Assembly: GCF_001637205.1 (NCBI RefSeq) | Contig: NZ_LVJH01000003.1 | Span: forward strand, 216,091-280,090 | DNA: 64,000 nt | Source of the DNA: Paenibacillus glacialis | GTDB taxonomy: Bacteria > Bacillota > Bacilli > Paenibacillales > Paenibacillaceae | Direction: 5' to 3' | Part shown: piece by piece, positions 9,162 through 17,765 of the stretch | Position numbering within the stretch: position 1 is the stretch's first letter | How the letters are laid out: the number at the start of each line of letters is the position of its first letter | The notes under the pieces: model-generated | What the model saw: only the letters and a program-made list of their open reading frames with translations | The model's database searches: none | Told to the model about the DNA's origin: nothing | Translations under genes and position numbers: made by a program

Positions 9162-9196
9162 CTTATGTTACTGAGAAATGAAATGGAGGCAACATT

Positions 9197-9676
9197 ATGG
9201 CGAATAAAAAAAAGGAAAAATTAACACCTACACAACAGGAGTATCAGGAACTGGCTCAGAGAATACAACCTCGAAGACCGGTTTTGAAAAATTGTATACG
9301 TGCCTTTATTGCTGGAGGAGTGCTTTGCCTAATTGGGCAAGCGGTTCAAGAAATGTTTGTTCATTGGGTTGGTTTTACGGAGAAGACAGCGGCAGACCCT
9401 ACAGTGGCTGTAATGATTCTTATATCTGTAATATTGACGAGCCTTGGCGTATACGACAAATTAGCTCAATGGTCAGGGGCTGGAACAGCAGTGCCAGTTA
9501 CAGGGTTTGCCAATTCTATGGCTTCAGCGGCAATTGAGCACCGAAGTGAAGGCATCGTTTTAGGTATTGGTGGGCAAATGTTCAAAATTGCGGGTCCAGT
9601 TATCGTATTTGGTACTGTGGCCGCTTTTATTGTCGGTATCTTAACATGGGTATTTCAAGGCGGAGGAGGTTCATGA
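9197..9676 (+). CDS. spoVAC: SpoVAC, dipicolinate channel membrane subunit
   Basis: A 159-residue membrane protein with the SpoVAC hallmarks FIAGGVLCLIGQ, GVYDKLAQWSGAGT and PVTGFANSMASAAIEHRSEG. SpoVAC acts with SpoVAD and SpoVAE in dipicolinic acid passage across the spore inner membrane during spore formation and germination. GGAGG precedes the ATG. The next gene starts one base after the stop codon, so translation is probably coupled. Expression in the forespore under sigma-G is expected from the family, but I could not find a convincing sigma-G promoter. Confidence 0.96.
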   Translation: MANKKKEKLTPTQQEYQELAQRIQPRRPVLKNCIRAFIAGGVLCLIGQAVQEMFVHWVGFTEKTAADPTVAVMILISVILTSLGVYDKLAQWSGAGTAVPVTGFANSMASAAIEHRSEGIVLGIGGQMFKIAGPVIVFGTVAAFIVGILTWVFQGGGGS

Positions 9677-9677
9677 C

Positions 9678-10697
9678 ATGCTAAAGGGACATCAAAGTTG
9701 GGTGTTTGAGAATAAACCGGTGATTCTCGGAACGGCAACGGTTGTAGGACCTTTTGAAGGTAGAGGACCGCTGGCTAAGGATTTTTCCATTATTCATGGA
9801 GACTCGATGCTGGAAGAGGCAAGTTGGGAAAAAGCCGAGAAGGTGTTGATTGAAGAGGCTGCTAAACTGGCAATAGAGAATGCTGGATTGACGAAAGAAC
9901 AGGTTCAGTTTTATGTCGGTGGTGATTTGATGAATCAGATCATTAGTAGCAGTTTTGCTGCTCGCACATTATCTATTCCCTACCTTGGTGTATTTGGGGC
10001 TTGTTCAACATCGATGGAGAGCTTGGCAATTGCTTCGATGATCGTTAATTCTGGGTCAGCCCATTATACTTTGGCGGGCACATGTAGTCATAATGCAAGC
10101 GTGGAGAAACAGTTTCGTTACCCAACGGAATACGGGTCGCAGAAACCTCCAACTGCCCAATATACCGTAACCGGAGCAGGGGCGGCCATTGTATCAGACA
10201 AAGGCGAGGGTCCCGTAGTAACATCTGCTACAATCGGGAGGGTCATCGATATGGGTATCACGGATCCATTTAATATGGGTGCTGCCATGGCACCCGCTGC
10301 TGTCGATACGATGGAAGCTCATTTTCGTGACTTGAACATCCAACCTGGTCATTATGATTTAATCGTGACAGGTGATTTGTCCAAAGTTGGGTATGAAATC
10401 GCTTGTGAATTGTTGAAGAAGCATAATATTCCGATGCAGCAGACCGTATATAAAGACTGCGGGATGATGATTTACGACTACGACACACAGATGGTGCAGT
10501 CTGGTGCCAGTGGGTGCGGGTGTTCTGCGGTCGTTACGTACGGACATTTACTCAATCGCATGAGAAAAGGGGAACTTAAGCGGATGCTCGTTGTTGCAAC
10601 GGGAGCACTTCTATCCCCGCTAAGTTTTCAACAAGGGGAAAGTATCCCGTGTATTGCTCATGCGGTATCCATAGAAGCTGGGAGGAATATTTCATGA
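9678..10697 (+). CDS. spoVAD: SpoVAD, thiolase-fold dipicolinate-binding protein
   Basis: A 339-residue thiolase-fold protein without membrane spans, starting [10 protein letters not shown] and carrying [16 protein letters not shown] and [15 protein letters not shown], as in SpoVAD. The family binds dipicolinic acid on the spore inner membrane. Its start follows GGAGGAGG inside the end of spoVAC, and its stop overlaps the ATG of spoVAE (ATGA). Confidence 0.96.
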   Translation: MLKGHQSWVFENKPVILGTATVVGPFEGRGPLAKDFSIIHGDSMLEEASWEKAEKVLIEEAAKLAIENAGLTKEQVQFYVGGDLMNQIISSSFAARTLSIPYLGVFGACSTSMESLAIASMIVNSGSAHYTLAGTCSHNASVEKQFRYPTEYGSQKPPTAQYTVTGAGAAIVSDKGEGPVVTSATIGRVIDMGITDPFNMGAAMAPAAVDTMEAHFRDLNIQPGHYDLIVTGDLSKVGYEIACELLKKHNIPMQQTVYKDCGMMIYDYDTQMVQSGASGCGCSAVVTYGHLLNRMRKGELKRMLVVATGALLSPLSFQQGESIPCIAHAVSIEAGRNIS

Positions 10698-11044
10698 TAT
10701 TTTTATGGGCATTTCTTGTGGGTGGTGCCATATGTGTCTTTGGACAAATTTGTTTCGATGTATTTAAGCTTGACCCTGCACATACGATGACCTTGTTAGT
10801 AGTGCTGGGTGCAGCCTTGGATGGCATAGGGTGGTACGAGCCGCTAATTGAATTTGCAGGTGCCGGGGCAACCGTTCCTATTACGAGCTTTGGAAATGCG
10901 CTGGTGCACGGGGCCATCACGGAATTGAAGAAAGATGGAGTGATCGGTATTATAACCGGGATATTTAAAGTGACAAGTGCAGGGATATCGGCAGCAATTA
11001 TTTTCTCTTTCTTTGCTGCTCTATTTGTGAAACCAAAAGGATAG
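10694..11044 (+). CDS. spoVAE: SpoVAE (SpoVAEb type), dipicolinate channel membrane subunit
   Basis: A 116-residue membrane protein with [31 protein letters not shown] and [14 protein letters not shown]. It is related to SpoVAC. The ATG at 10694 overlaps the spoVAD stop and follows GGAGGAATATTTC, so it is preferred over the in-frame codon at 10649. It is the last gene of the spoVA group and is followed by a terminator. Confidence 0.95.
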   Translation: MIFLWAFLVGGAICVFGQICFDVFKLDPAHTMTLLVVLGAALDGIGWYEPLIEFAGAGATVPITSFGNALVHGAITELKKDGVIGIITGIFKVTSAGISAAIIFSFFAALFVKPKG

Positions 11045-11056
11045 AGGATTAGTTAG

Positions 11057-11104
11057 CGCTGTTTAAAGGGGTGAAAGGATATCCTCTTTTCACAGCGTTT
11101 TTTT
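11057..11104 (+). terminator. Terminator after spoVAE
   Basis: CGCTGT and GGTGAAAG pair with CTTTTC and ACAGCG, followed by seven T. Confidence 0.85.
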
Positions 11105-11109
11105 ATAGA

Positions 11110-11691
11110 TCAATTTTTCAATGTACATATGCTAGTCGCAATGCCCCCGGAAACAATCGAAATAACCGAATAGAAGAAAGTCTCCCATGATATCAGTAAT
11201 CCTCCTATACCAATAATAAGTCCATCGGTTACAAGAATAATAATGCCTACATTTAAGTGAATATATTTAGATAATAGATTTGCAAGTAAATCCGTTCCGC
11301 CAGTGCTTGTCTCGAACCGTAACATTAGACCCAATCCAGTTCCAAGCAGAAATCCTCCGAACATAGAACTTGTTAGAGGTCCTAATTCAATATAATAGAG
11401 GAAATGGTACTGAAAAGGTGCTAGCAGCTCTATAAAAAGGGATGAAACAAGCATTCCTGTTAGGCTGTTATAAAAGAATGCACGATTTCGCACCCATGCC
11501 ACGATGAAGATAGGAATACTGCACAATAGGATAACCAGTCCAATTCTGAATCCGAAAATGTAATTTATGATCAATGCGATACCAATAACTCCGCCATCTA
11601 ATACTTTATAGGGAACGAGGTAGAAGTCTGTACCGATAGCGATCAATAAACTGCCCAGTACAATAATTGCGTATTTTTGTAGTGATTTCAT
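11110..11691 (-). CDS. YitT/DUF161 family membrane protein
   Basis: A 193-residue membrane protein with about five spans. GTDFYLVPYKVLDGGVIGIA and LRFETSTGGTDLLANLLSKY are signatures of the YitT (DUF161) family. The usual cytoplasmic DUF2179 domain is absent, which makes it a short form. A GTG at 11697 is in frame, but AGGGAG lies eight bases before the ATG at 11691, so I prefer the latter. It is convergent with the spoVA operon. Transport substrate is unknown for the family. Confidence 0.85.
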   Translation of the reverse strand: MKSLQKYAIIVLGSLLIAIGTDFYLVPYKVLDGGVIGIALIINYIFGFRIGLVILLCSIPIFIVAWVRNRAFFYNSLTGMLVSSLFIELLAPFQYHFLYYIELGPLTSSMFGGFLLGTGLGLMLRFETSTGGTDLLANLLSKYIHLNVGIIILVTDGLIIGIGGLLISWETFFYSVISIVSGGIATSICTLKN

Positions 11692-11764
11692 ATACACAGC
11701 TCCCTAAAAAACTCCCTAAACAACATGTCTCATATATATGCTTGTTTTAGCTAATACATGATAT

Positions 11765-11804
11765 TAGCCCACTAAATAGATAAAACGATCTGTTTAGTGG
11801 GCTA
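11765..11804. repeat. Inverted repeat between divergent genes
   Basis: TAGCCCACTAAA pairs perfectly with TTTAGTGGGCTA (12 bp) around a 16-base loop. It lies upstream of both the YitT-type gene and the squalene synthase-like gene, so it may be a regulatory site or RNA hairpin. There is no long T-tract. Confidence 0.6.
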
Positions 11805-11941
11805 TTTGTATAACTAGGCTTGAATAGATTAATAATGAGGTAATAGTCATGTGCATATGGTGTAAATGTATTGTATGATTAATAAATCGTATACTAAGTG
11901 TAGAAAATAGAATCTCTAACGTTGTGAGGGGAAGTGGATTT

Positions 11942-12757
11942 GTGCAAGGGAACGCTGCTTTACTAAAAGATGCTACGAAAGTGTTAGCTCAGACTAGTCG
12001 AACGTTTATTATTCCAATTAGCCATCTAGGACCGGGACTCCGAGAAGCTGTTACAGCAGGGTACCTAAGTATGAGAGCTATTGATGAGATTGAAGATCAT
12101 GAGACACTTCCAAAAGAAGATAAGATTTCCCTATTACAATCGATTTCTACATTATTAAATAAGACTTTTACAGATGAAGATTTCGCATCCTTATTTGCAC
12201 CCTATAAGAAGGATCTCCCTGAGGTTAGTCTTCGAATGACAGATTGGATCAAGTTAGCTCCACTACAAACAAAGGAAATGATATGTCGTTATACTGCGAC
12301 GATGGCGCATGGGATGGCTGAATGGGTGATAAAGAACTGGAACATTCAGAATAAAGAGGATTTAGATGACTATACCTATTATGTGGCTGGATTAGTTGGG
12401 ATCATGTTGTCCGATTTATGGACTTTGTATGGAGAAAGTGACGTAAGTAAGGACCAAAGTGTTGCATTTGGACGAGGATTACAGCTAGTCAATATTATTA
12501 GTAATCGTTCAGAGGATTCAGAGCGTGGAGTGAACTTCCATCCACCAGGATGGAGTTTTGAGGAAATGCTGGATTATGCTCGTCAGAACTTGAAGATTGC
12601 TGAATCCTATACGAGTCGTATTAAGTTAGATCCCATTTATAATTTTTGCAAAATCCCCCTTGCACTTGCGACCGGAACATTAGATGCAATCGTATCCGGA
12701 AAGTCCAAGCTTAACCGTATTTCTGTGCTCAAGATTGTAAGTGGAGCTGTCCGATAA
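11942..12757 (+). CDS. Squalene/phytoene synthase family protein
   Basis: A 271-residue protein of the trans-isoprenyl head-to-head synthase family, which joins two prenyl diphosphates. SRTFIIPI and the first Asp-rich motif (YLSMRAIDEIEDHE) are intact near residues 50-65. The second motif region reads LQLVNIISNRSEDSERG, where family members normally have an RDxxED type, so the first Asp is Asn. An in-frame GTG at 11924 lies upstream, but GAGGGGAAG precedes the GTG at 11942. No carotenoid or hopanoid genes are adjacent, so the substrate is unclear. Confidence 0.85.
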   Translation: MQGNAALLKDATKVLAQTSRTFIIPISHLGPGLREAVTAGYLSMRAIDEIEDHETLPKEDKISLLQSISTLLNKTFTDEDFASLFAPYKKDLPEVSLRMTDWIKLAPLQTKEMICRYTATMAHGMAEWVIKNWNIQNKEDLDDYTYYVAGLVGIMLSDLWTLYGESDVSKDQSVAFGRGLQLVNIISNRSEDSERGVNFHPPGWSFEEMLDYARQNLKIAESYTSRIKLDPIYNFCKIPLALATGTLDAIVSGKSKLNRISVLKIVSGAVR

Positions 12758-12762
12758 GTTAT

Positions 12763-13101
12763 TTAAGGACGGATCGTTACACGTGTGTTTATAGGGGCTA
12801 GTGGAGAAAGAGCAAGGACGTCACTATTATACATTCGAATACATCCATGGGATACTTCTCTCCCAATAGAGGAAGGGTCGTCAGTACCATGAATGCCATA
12901 ATGGGGTTTGGACAGACCCATCCATAACGCACCAAATGGGCCACCTGGATTTAGCTGTTTGTTAATAATAGTGAATTCACCCGCAGGGGTCCTTGTCAGC
13001 ATTTTCCCAATCCCTACGGGGAAGGACCTGATAACACGATCACCGTCGAGCAAATATAGATTTCGATCAGATAGATCTACGATGATTCGATTATTTGGCA
13101 T
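12763..13101 (-). CDS. Minimal L,D-transpeptidase (YkuD domain)
   Basis: A 112-residue protein consisting only of a YkuD domain. The catalytic motif HGTDDPSSIGREVSHGCIRM near residues 70-90 is complete, with His and Cys in place. Such enzymes form 3-3 cross-links or attach proteins in peptidoglycan. No signal peptide is visible, as in some small spore-former homologues. The GTG at 13113 overlaps the ribosome site, and the ATG at 13101 is preferred (AAAGGAG 11 bases upstream). It converges closely on the squalene synthase-like gene, five bases apart. Confidence 0.92.
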   Translation of the reverse strand: MPNNRIIVDLSDRNLYLLDGDRVIRSFPVGIGKMLTRTPAGEFTIINKQLNPGGPFGALWMGLSKPHYGIHGTDDPSSIGREVSHGCIRMYNSDVLALSPLAPINTRVTIRP

Positions 13102-13170
13102 ATGAATGATCACTCCTTTATATCGTAGGATATGTGATATCTATGTTGGGTGTGAACAGTAGACCAATAA

Positions 13171-13219
13171 GAAGAAGGGGCTGTGCCGTCCTTAATAAGG
13201 ATGACACAGCCCCTTCTTC
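13171..13219. repeat. Long perfect hairpin upstream of the L,D-transpeptidase gene
   Basis: GAAGAAGGGGCTGTG at 13171-13185 pairs with all 15 bases of 13205-13219, and an inner GTCCTT/AAGGAT stem extends it. The apical part resembles that of the dispersed repeat (GTCCTT..AAGGA). It could be a terminator or a palindromic repeat unit. Confidence 0.65.
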
Positions 13220-13239
13220 GAAGATGTTTTCTTACCATT

Positions 13240-13561
13240 AAAAAAAGCACCCGGAATATGGATTCAGAGTGCTTTCGCTTGCAGCATGACAAGCTATATA
13301 TTTAATCCCGTTAGCCATGATGTTTCGGCTACAGTCGGTCCCTTTAGCAGTTGGGTTACAGAATAATTGACTTCCAACACAACAAAAGCCCTACCTCTCT
13401 TTTGTCCTTGCGGCTCCAATGACCGCGCCAGTGTGAATCAGATACGTCTTTAAAACTCTACTCAATTTGGGTTTTAACAAAATAGAAATTTCAACTTCAT
13501 TAGGTGAAGGGTTATTCTTCTTGCGAGGAACGCTTAGGGGATTAAATTATTTTTTAACACT
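13240..13561 (-). ncRNA. Candidate structured non-coding RNA with its own promoter and terminator
   Basis: The minus strand has a promoter (TTGATA, 17 bases, TATGAT at 13596-13568), no convincing ORF, and a terminator whose stem AAAGCAC/GTGCTTT ends in seven T (13276-13240). A long-range stem closes the RNA: ATTTAATCCC (plus 13547-13538) pairs perfectly with GGGATTAAAT (plus 13309-13300). Inside are several plain hairpins: CTTCA/TGAAG, AAAAC/GTTTT, GCGG/CCGC, ACAAAAG/CTTTTGT, GTTGG/CCAAC and TAGCC/GGCTA. I could not match it to tmRNA, 6S, SRP, RNase P, T-box, lysine, cobalamin or GEMM consensus patterns from memory. Confidence 0.55.
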
Positions 13562-13567
13562 TTACAT

Positions 13568-13596
13568 ATCATAACACATATAAAGTCTGATATCAA
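13568..13596 (-). promoter_or_regulatory. Sigma-A promoter for the ncRNA candidate
   Basis: On the minus strand: TTGATA (13596-13591), 17-base spacer, TATGAT (13573-13568). Predicted start near 13561. Confidence 0.7.
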
Positions 13597-13741
13597 CCTA
13601 TTTACGCAACATGACGTTTTTCAAAAACTCATTTTCATTTGAAACATAAAAAACCGCACTCGTGTATCACATCTCATTCATCCTAAATGGAGGTTGAGAG
13701 GGATGCCACAGGTGACTGGTTTTTTGAGTTTATTAAATATG

Positions 13742-14806
13742 TTATTTTACTTCTTTGGTGACCAGAGTATAGCTGTCATTCGTCATTTCAAGCAGGTCTT
13801 GTATACCTGATGTTGCATAAATCTTCTTGTCCGTTGTAATGAATAGCGCATCTACATGTGCTGTGTTCTCAATGAATGCCAACCCTTGTTCAAGTCCTAG
13901 TGCAAATATCGTGGTGGACAGTCCATCGGCATCGATGGATTTATCTGTTAAGATGGTGACGCTATTGATATCATTCTCTACAGGGAAACCCGTCTTGGGA
14001 TCAAGAATATGGTGATAGTGTTTACCATTCTCTACGAAATAGCGTTCATATACTCCGGAAGTTACTATGGTCTTATTGTCTACATGAATGTTGCCGATAG
14101 GATTACCACGTGATTCATCAGGATCTTGAATGCCAATAGTCCATAATTGATCTCCAGGTTTCTTACCCATAGCAAATACATTTCCACCAAGGTCTATAAT
14201 GGCACTTTTAAATCCTTTATTTTGTAGATATTCTACGATTTTGTCTGCCGCAAAGCCTTTAGCAATAGATCCAAGGTCAAGTTCCATTCCTTTTTCCGAT
14301 AGGTATATTTCTTGTTTATCCGGATTGAGCTTAACGTTCTTGTAATTGGTGAGTTTCATGGCTTCAGCAATCTTATCCATAGGAGGTACCTTCGCACCTT
14401 CATGCCCGATGTTCCACAATGAGACGAGAGGGCCGATAGCCAGATCGAATCGACCAAGGGACCGTTCCGAATATTCTAACGCTTTGGATACGACAAAGAA
14501 GGTGTCATCAGATACGTGTACAGGTTTCAAGCCAGCGTTTCTATTGACGTCTGCAAGCTCACTTTTGTCGTTACTACGGTTCATTTGGATCTCAATTGTA
14601 TCGAGAATACCCTGAATATCTTCGAAATTATGATCGGTGACTTCTTCGTCATAAACCCGTACTTGTACGATGGTATCAAATACATAAAAGGATTTGGATA
14701 GAGGGTTAACCGTTGGAACAGAAGGTGATTCCGAGTTTGCACAGCCCGTTAGACCGATAGATAGGCACAATAGGAGTAGTAGTAGTAAGTGTCTAAATGG
14801 TTTCAT
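13742..14806 (-). CDS. fmnB: ApbE family FMN transferase lipoprotein (FmnB-like)
   Basis: A 354-residue lipoprotein: a hydrophobic signal followed by lipobox LTGC near residue 22. The ApbE domain shows SFYVFDTIVQVRVYDEE, LDLGSIAKGFAADKIVEY, IDLGGNVFAMG and the Mg/flavin motif DADGLSTTIFALG. ApbE enzymes take FMN from FAD and attach it through phosphoester bonds to Thr or Ser of partner proteins outside the membrane. The likely partner here is the double FMN-binding lipoprotein at 26455. It is transcribed divergently from the EetA-EetB-ECF operon. GGAGG precedes the ATG. The assignment to flavin-based EET rests on context. Confidence 0.93.
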   Translation of the reverse strand: MKPFRHLLLLLLLCLSIGLTGCANSESPSVPTVNPLSKSFYVFDTIVQVRVYDEEVTDHNFEDIQGILDTIEIQMNRSNDKSELADVNRNAGLKPVHVSDDTFFVVSKALEYSERSLGRFDLAIGPLVSLWNIGHEGAKVPPMDKIAEAMKLTNYKNVKLNPDKQEIYLSEKGMELDLGSIAKGFAADKIVEYLQNKGFKSAIIDLGGNVFAMGKKPGDQLWTIGIQDPDESRGNPIGNIHVDNKTIVTSGVYERYFVENGKHYHHILDPKTGFPVENDINSVTILTDKSIDADGLSTTIFALGLEQGLAFIENTAHVDALFITTDKKIYATSGIQDLLEMTNDSYTLVTKEVK

Positions 14807-14969
14807 GTATGTCCTCCATATTCAGCTCATTTTCGCCCTGAATTATACTTAAAATTCTATATAAAAGATATGATATATGTCATGTTTGGTGCAAATAGTG
14901 ACGTATTGTCTCTGTAAATTGATCGTTTTATGACAATCGTGAAAATCATCCAATAATATGTAATTATGA

Positions 14970-14998
14970 TTGAAGCAATTCCAGAAGATAGGTATAAT
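14970..14998 (+). promoter_or_regulatory. Sigma-A promoter of the eetA-eetB-ECF operon
   Basis: TTGAAG at 14970-14975, 17-base spacer, perfect TATAAT at 14993-14998. The predicted start is near 15005, about 40 bases before the eetA ATG. Confidence 0.75.
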
Positions 14999-15043
14999 TA
15001 AAGCGTCTAAGATTTAGACAATTAAAATATAAGGGAGTTACCC

Positions 15044-15436
15044 ATGAAACGCGGAGACCTGCTAATCATTGCTATCATTGCTGCTGTGGCGTTATTTTTC
15101 TTGGTTCCCAGATGGCTTCCTGGTGACGAAAGTGAAAACAATCACAATGAAATCCTCACGGCTGACATTACTCTAAATGGTAAGTTGTATAAGACCGTCG
15201 AGTTGACTAAAGAAGAACAAATCATCGAAATAAGATCGGAACGTGGGACGAATGTTGTAAAAGTACATGATTATGGTGTCGAAATGTACGATACAGATTG
15301 TCCAGATAAAGTATGTCTCACCTTTGGATTTATTCAGAAACCGAAACAGAGCATTATTTGTTTGCCCCATCGCGTTATGGTTGAAATAAACGGGGTACAA
15401 GATGTAGGAGATGAGCCTGATGCCATTGTCAACTGA
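15044..15436 (+). CDS. eetA: NusG domain II protein, EetA-like
   Basis: A 130-residue protein with one N-terminal membrane span and an outside NusG_II domain. The pattern YDTDCPDKVC and SIICLPHRVMVEI, with three cysteines, is typical of this family. In Listeria the corresponding small membrane protein (EetA) is part of the flavin-based EET locus and is thought to help move electrons from quinol to extracytosolic flavoproteins. It is the first gene of a long plus-strand operon and overlaps the start of eetB by 17 bases. AAGGGAG precedes the ATG. Confidence 0.85.
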   Translation: MKRGDLLIIAIIAAVALFFLVPRWLPGDESENNHNEILTADITLNGKLYKTVELTKEEQIIEIRSERGTNVVKVHDYGVEMYDTDCPDKVCLTFGFIQKPKQSIICLPHRVMVEINGVQDVGDEPDAIVN

Positions 15437-15971
15437 AGAATCCACGCGAATGCTGAAAAGAACAGTTATGATCGCTATTTTTGCTGCAGTAGCGGTAGTT
15501 CTAAGTATAGTAGAGTCTATTATTCCTGTTAATTTACAAATACCAGGTGCCAAACTAGGGCTAGCCAACATCATGATATTGACCTGTTTATATTTTCTAA
15601 GAGGTAGAGATGCACTGATGTTAGTCATACTAAAAACGATTATTACGGCCTTTATCTTCGGAACTTTCTCTAGTATGTTGTTCAGTCTTTTTGGGTCATT
15701 GTTTAGCTTTATAGTCATGTTTCTAGTTATGAAATTGGGTCGTAATCAAGTTAGCTTGATTGGAGTCAGCATTGTAGGTGGTGTGGGTCATAACTTCGGA
15801 CAAATTACAGCAGCATCCATTGTCTTCCAAAGTTCGAATATTTACTATTATATGCCCTTATTGTTGATAACGGGTTTGGTAACAGGAATTCTGGTTGGTA
15901 TAGCTGTCAAATATTTAGTGCCTTCTTTAACTAAGCTATCTTTGTTTGAGGAATTTCAGACTAACCGTTAG
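15420..15971 (+). CDS. eetB: Gx transporter family membrane protein, EetB-like
   Basis: A 183-residue protein with five or six spans, containing PGAKLGLANIMIL and GGVGHNFGQITAAS. Databases often label this family heptaprenyl diphosphate synthase component I or Gx transporter. It looks like the substrate-binding S component of an ECF transporter. In Listeria EET it is EetB, partner of EetA. The ATG at 15420 lies nine bases after AGGAG and is chosen over the ATG at 15411, which touches it. Directly downstream are two ECF ATPases and EcfT, strengthening the S-component idea. Confidence 0.82.
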   Translation: MPLSTEESTRMLKRTVMIAIFAAVAVVLSIVESIIPVNLQIPGAKLGLANIMILTCLYFLRGRDALMLVILKTIITAFIFGTFSSMLFSLFGSLFSFIVMFLVMKLGRNQVSLIGVSIVGGVGHNFGQITAASIVFQSSNIYYYMPLLLITGLVTGILVGIAVKYLVPSLTKLSLFEEFQTNR

Positions 15972-15987
15972 GAAGAGGGAGACGAAC

Positions 15988-16905
15988 ATGAAGCAACATG
16001 ACTTGAAAGAACCTCATTATACGCCGGATGCAACTGAATCCACCTCACAAAGTTCTGATGTAATTCCGGGCCCAGGTTACCCAGCTATTGAACTTGTCGG
16101 GGTAAGTTATGGATACGGAAAGGACCTTCCAGTTATCGATGATATCTCTCTGAGTATTCCACAAGGGCAATGGGTGACACTGGTCGGAGCGAACGGCTGT
16201 GGTAAATCAACCCTTGTGAAGCTAATGAATGCTCTTCTTTCCAAAGGTGAAGGTTCCATTATGGTGAAGGGTAAAGAATTGCAATCAGATACAATTGGTG
16301 ATATCAGGAAGGCGATAGGGATGGTATTTCAGAACCCTGACAATCAATTTATTGGAGCTACAGTAGAAGAGGACATTGTTTTTGGTCTTGAGGGTCAATG
16401 CCTTTCTATAGAAGTGATGGAGGAAAGAGTGAACTCCTATGCGGAGAAGCTAGGTATCACGGAGCTACTGGACAAACATCCAAGTGAGCTATCGGGAGGT
16501 CAGAAGCAACGTGTAGCCATTGCATCGATTTTAAGTATGGAGCCTGAGATCGTCATTTTTGATGAAGCTTCATCGATGTTGGATGAGAGGACACGAAATG
16601 ATTTGCTCAATATTTTGTCTGATATGCATAAGAGTGGACGATACACCATTATTTCTATTACGCACGATGCGCAAGAGATAGCTGCGTCTGAACGAGTGCT
16701 CGTATTACACGAAGGTAAACTTATTGCGGATCGAACACCAACAGATCTATTTCAAGATGAGAAAATTCTCGAGATGAGTCATTTAATCGCACCCTTCGCC
16801 TTTCAACTTACGACAGCGTTGCATAGGTACGGCGTGGACATCTCGATTCCCAATTGCGAAAAGGAACTTACGGAGGCACTATGGCCATTACATTCAATCA
16901 AGTGA
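15988..16905 (+). CDS. ECF transporter ATPase 1 (EcfA1-like)
   Basis: A 305-residue ABC ATPase. Walker A GANGCGKST, Q-loop VFQNPDNQFIGATVEEDIVF, signature LSGGQKQRVAIAS and Walker B IVIFDEA are complete. The Q-loop sequence and the SMLDERTR stretch after Walker B mark the energy-coupling-factor group. About 30 non-conserved residues precede the domain. The ATG at 15988 follows GAGGGA, and an upstream in-frame ATG at 15946 overlaps eetB. It overlaps ecfA2 by 25 bases. Confidence 0.9.
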   Translation: MKQHDLKEPHYTPDATESTSQSSDVIPGPGYPAIELVGVSYGYGKDLPVIDDISLSIPQGQWVTLVGANGCGKSTLVKLMNALLSKGEGSIMVKGKELQSDTIGDIRKAIGMVFQNPDNQFIGATVEEDIVFGLEGQCLSIEVMEERVNSYAEKLGITELLDKHPSELSGGQKQRVAIASILSMEPEIVIFDEASSMLDERTRNDLLNILSDMHKSGRYTIISITHDAQEIAASERVLVLHEGKLIADRTPTDLFQDEKILEMSHLIAPFAFQLTTALHRYGVDISIPNCEKELTEALWPLHSIK

Positions 16906-17747
16906 GTTATGAGTACGACGCCAACAGCATGTGGAGCCAAGCGGCCCTGCAAGGAGTCAATTTACATTTAGAATCAGGTATTTTGGCAGGTGTTGCGGGA
17001 GCCACAGGTTCTGGTAAGTCTACACTGCTTCAGATGTTCAACGGAATATTGAAACCAACTTCAGGAACGGTTCAGGTACTTGATATTACGCTAAAAGGTG
17101 GAGAAAAGGCACCTAAGCTCCATCAATTACGCAAAAGAGTAGGGCTCGTCTTTCAATTTCCTGAACAGCAATTATTTGAAGATACGGTGGAGAAGGACTT
17201 ATGCTTCGGTCCTATAAACTTCGGATATAGCTTGGAAGAAGCCAAAGATCGAGCGCGGAGAGCAATGGAGCAAATGGGATTGGATTTAAGCTTACTTTCA
17301 CGTAATCCATTTCAGCTGAGTGGTGGACAAATGCGCAAGGTAGCGATTGCTTCTGTATTAACCATGGACCCTGAAATATTAGTGCTCGATGAACCAACAG
17401 CGACGCTTGATCCCGTGAGTAGAGCAGAATTAATTCAACTGTTACATCGTCTATGTCGTGAAGATGGGAGGACGGTTATCATTGTGACACATCGAATGGA
17501 TGAGTTACTTCCTTTTGCGAATCAGTGGATTGTTCTCCACGAAGGTCTAACCGTCTTTCAAGGGACGGTTAAAGCTTTAATCGAACAAGCTGATCGAATG
17601 GAGTCTTACGGTATTACCATTCCACAGTCAATACGTTATTGGCGTTCGCTATCTGAGAAATTCGGATGGAGTGAAGAAGATCCTTGCTTGAGTGCAGAGG
17701 CGATGTCTAAGCGGATTGCACATTTGGTCAACTCAGAGGACGTATAA
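16881..17747 (+). CDS. ECF transporter ATPase 2 (EcfA2-like)
   Basis: A 288-residue ABC ATPase with Walker A GATGSGKST, Q-loop VFQFPEQQLFEDTVEKDLCF, signature LSGGQMRKVAIAS and Walker B ILVLDEPTATLDP. The pair of unlike ATPases followed by EcfT is a full energizing module. The ATG at 16881 is preceded by CGGAGG and begins within ecfA1. In most Bacillales the main ecfA1-A2-T module sits in the ribosomal protein region, so this is probably a second, dedicated one. Confidence 0.9.
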   Translation: MAITFNQVSYEYDANSMWSQAALQGVNLHLESGILAGVAGATGSGKSTLLQMFNGILKPTSGTVQVLDITLKGGEKAPKLHQLRKRVGLVFQFPEQQLFEDTVEKDLCFGPINFGYSLEEAKDRARRAMEQMGLDLSLLSRNPFQLSGGQMRKVAIASVLTMDPEILVLDEPTATLDPVSRAELIQLLHRLCREDGRTVIIVTHRMDELLPFANQWIVLHEGLTVFQGTVKALIEQADRMESYGITIPQSIRYWRSLSEKFGWSEEDPCLSAEAMSKRIAHLVNSEDV

Positions 17748-17765
17748 AGGGAAGAGGGATCGAGG

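Noticed and set aside
13110..13292. 60-residue minus-strand ORF
   Set aside because: It crosses a terminator and a 49-base hairpin, and has no ribosome site or coding character.
13300..13390. Possible c-di-GMP riboswitch on the plus strand (TAGCAGTTGGGTTACAG)
   Set aside because: It lacks the AAACC stem and GGACGCAAAGC core, and no plus-strand gene follows for 1.6 kb.
13486..13520. Plus-strand match to the start of an M-box (CTTCATTAGGTGAAG)
   Set aside because: Only the first 15 bases fit. The rest of the M-box core is missing and no magnesium transporter follows. The same bases form a simple hairpin of the minus-strand ncRNA.
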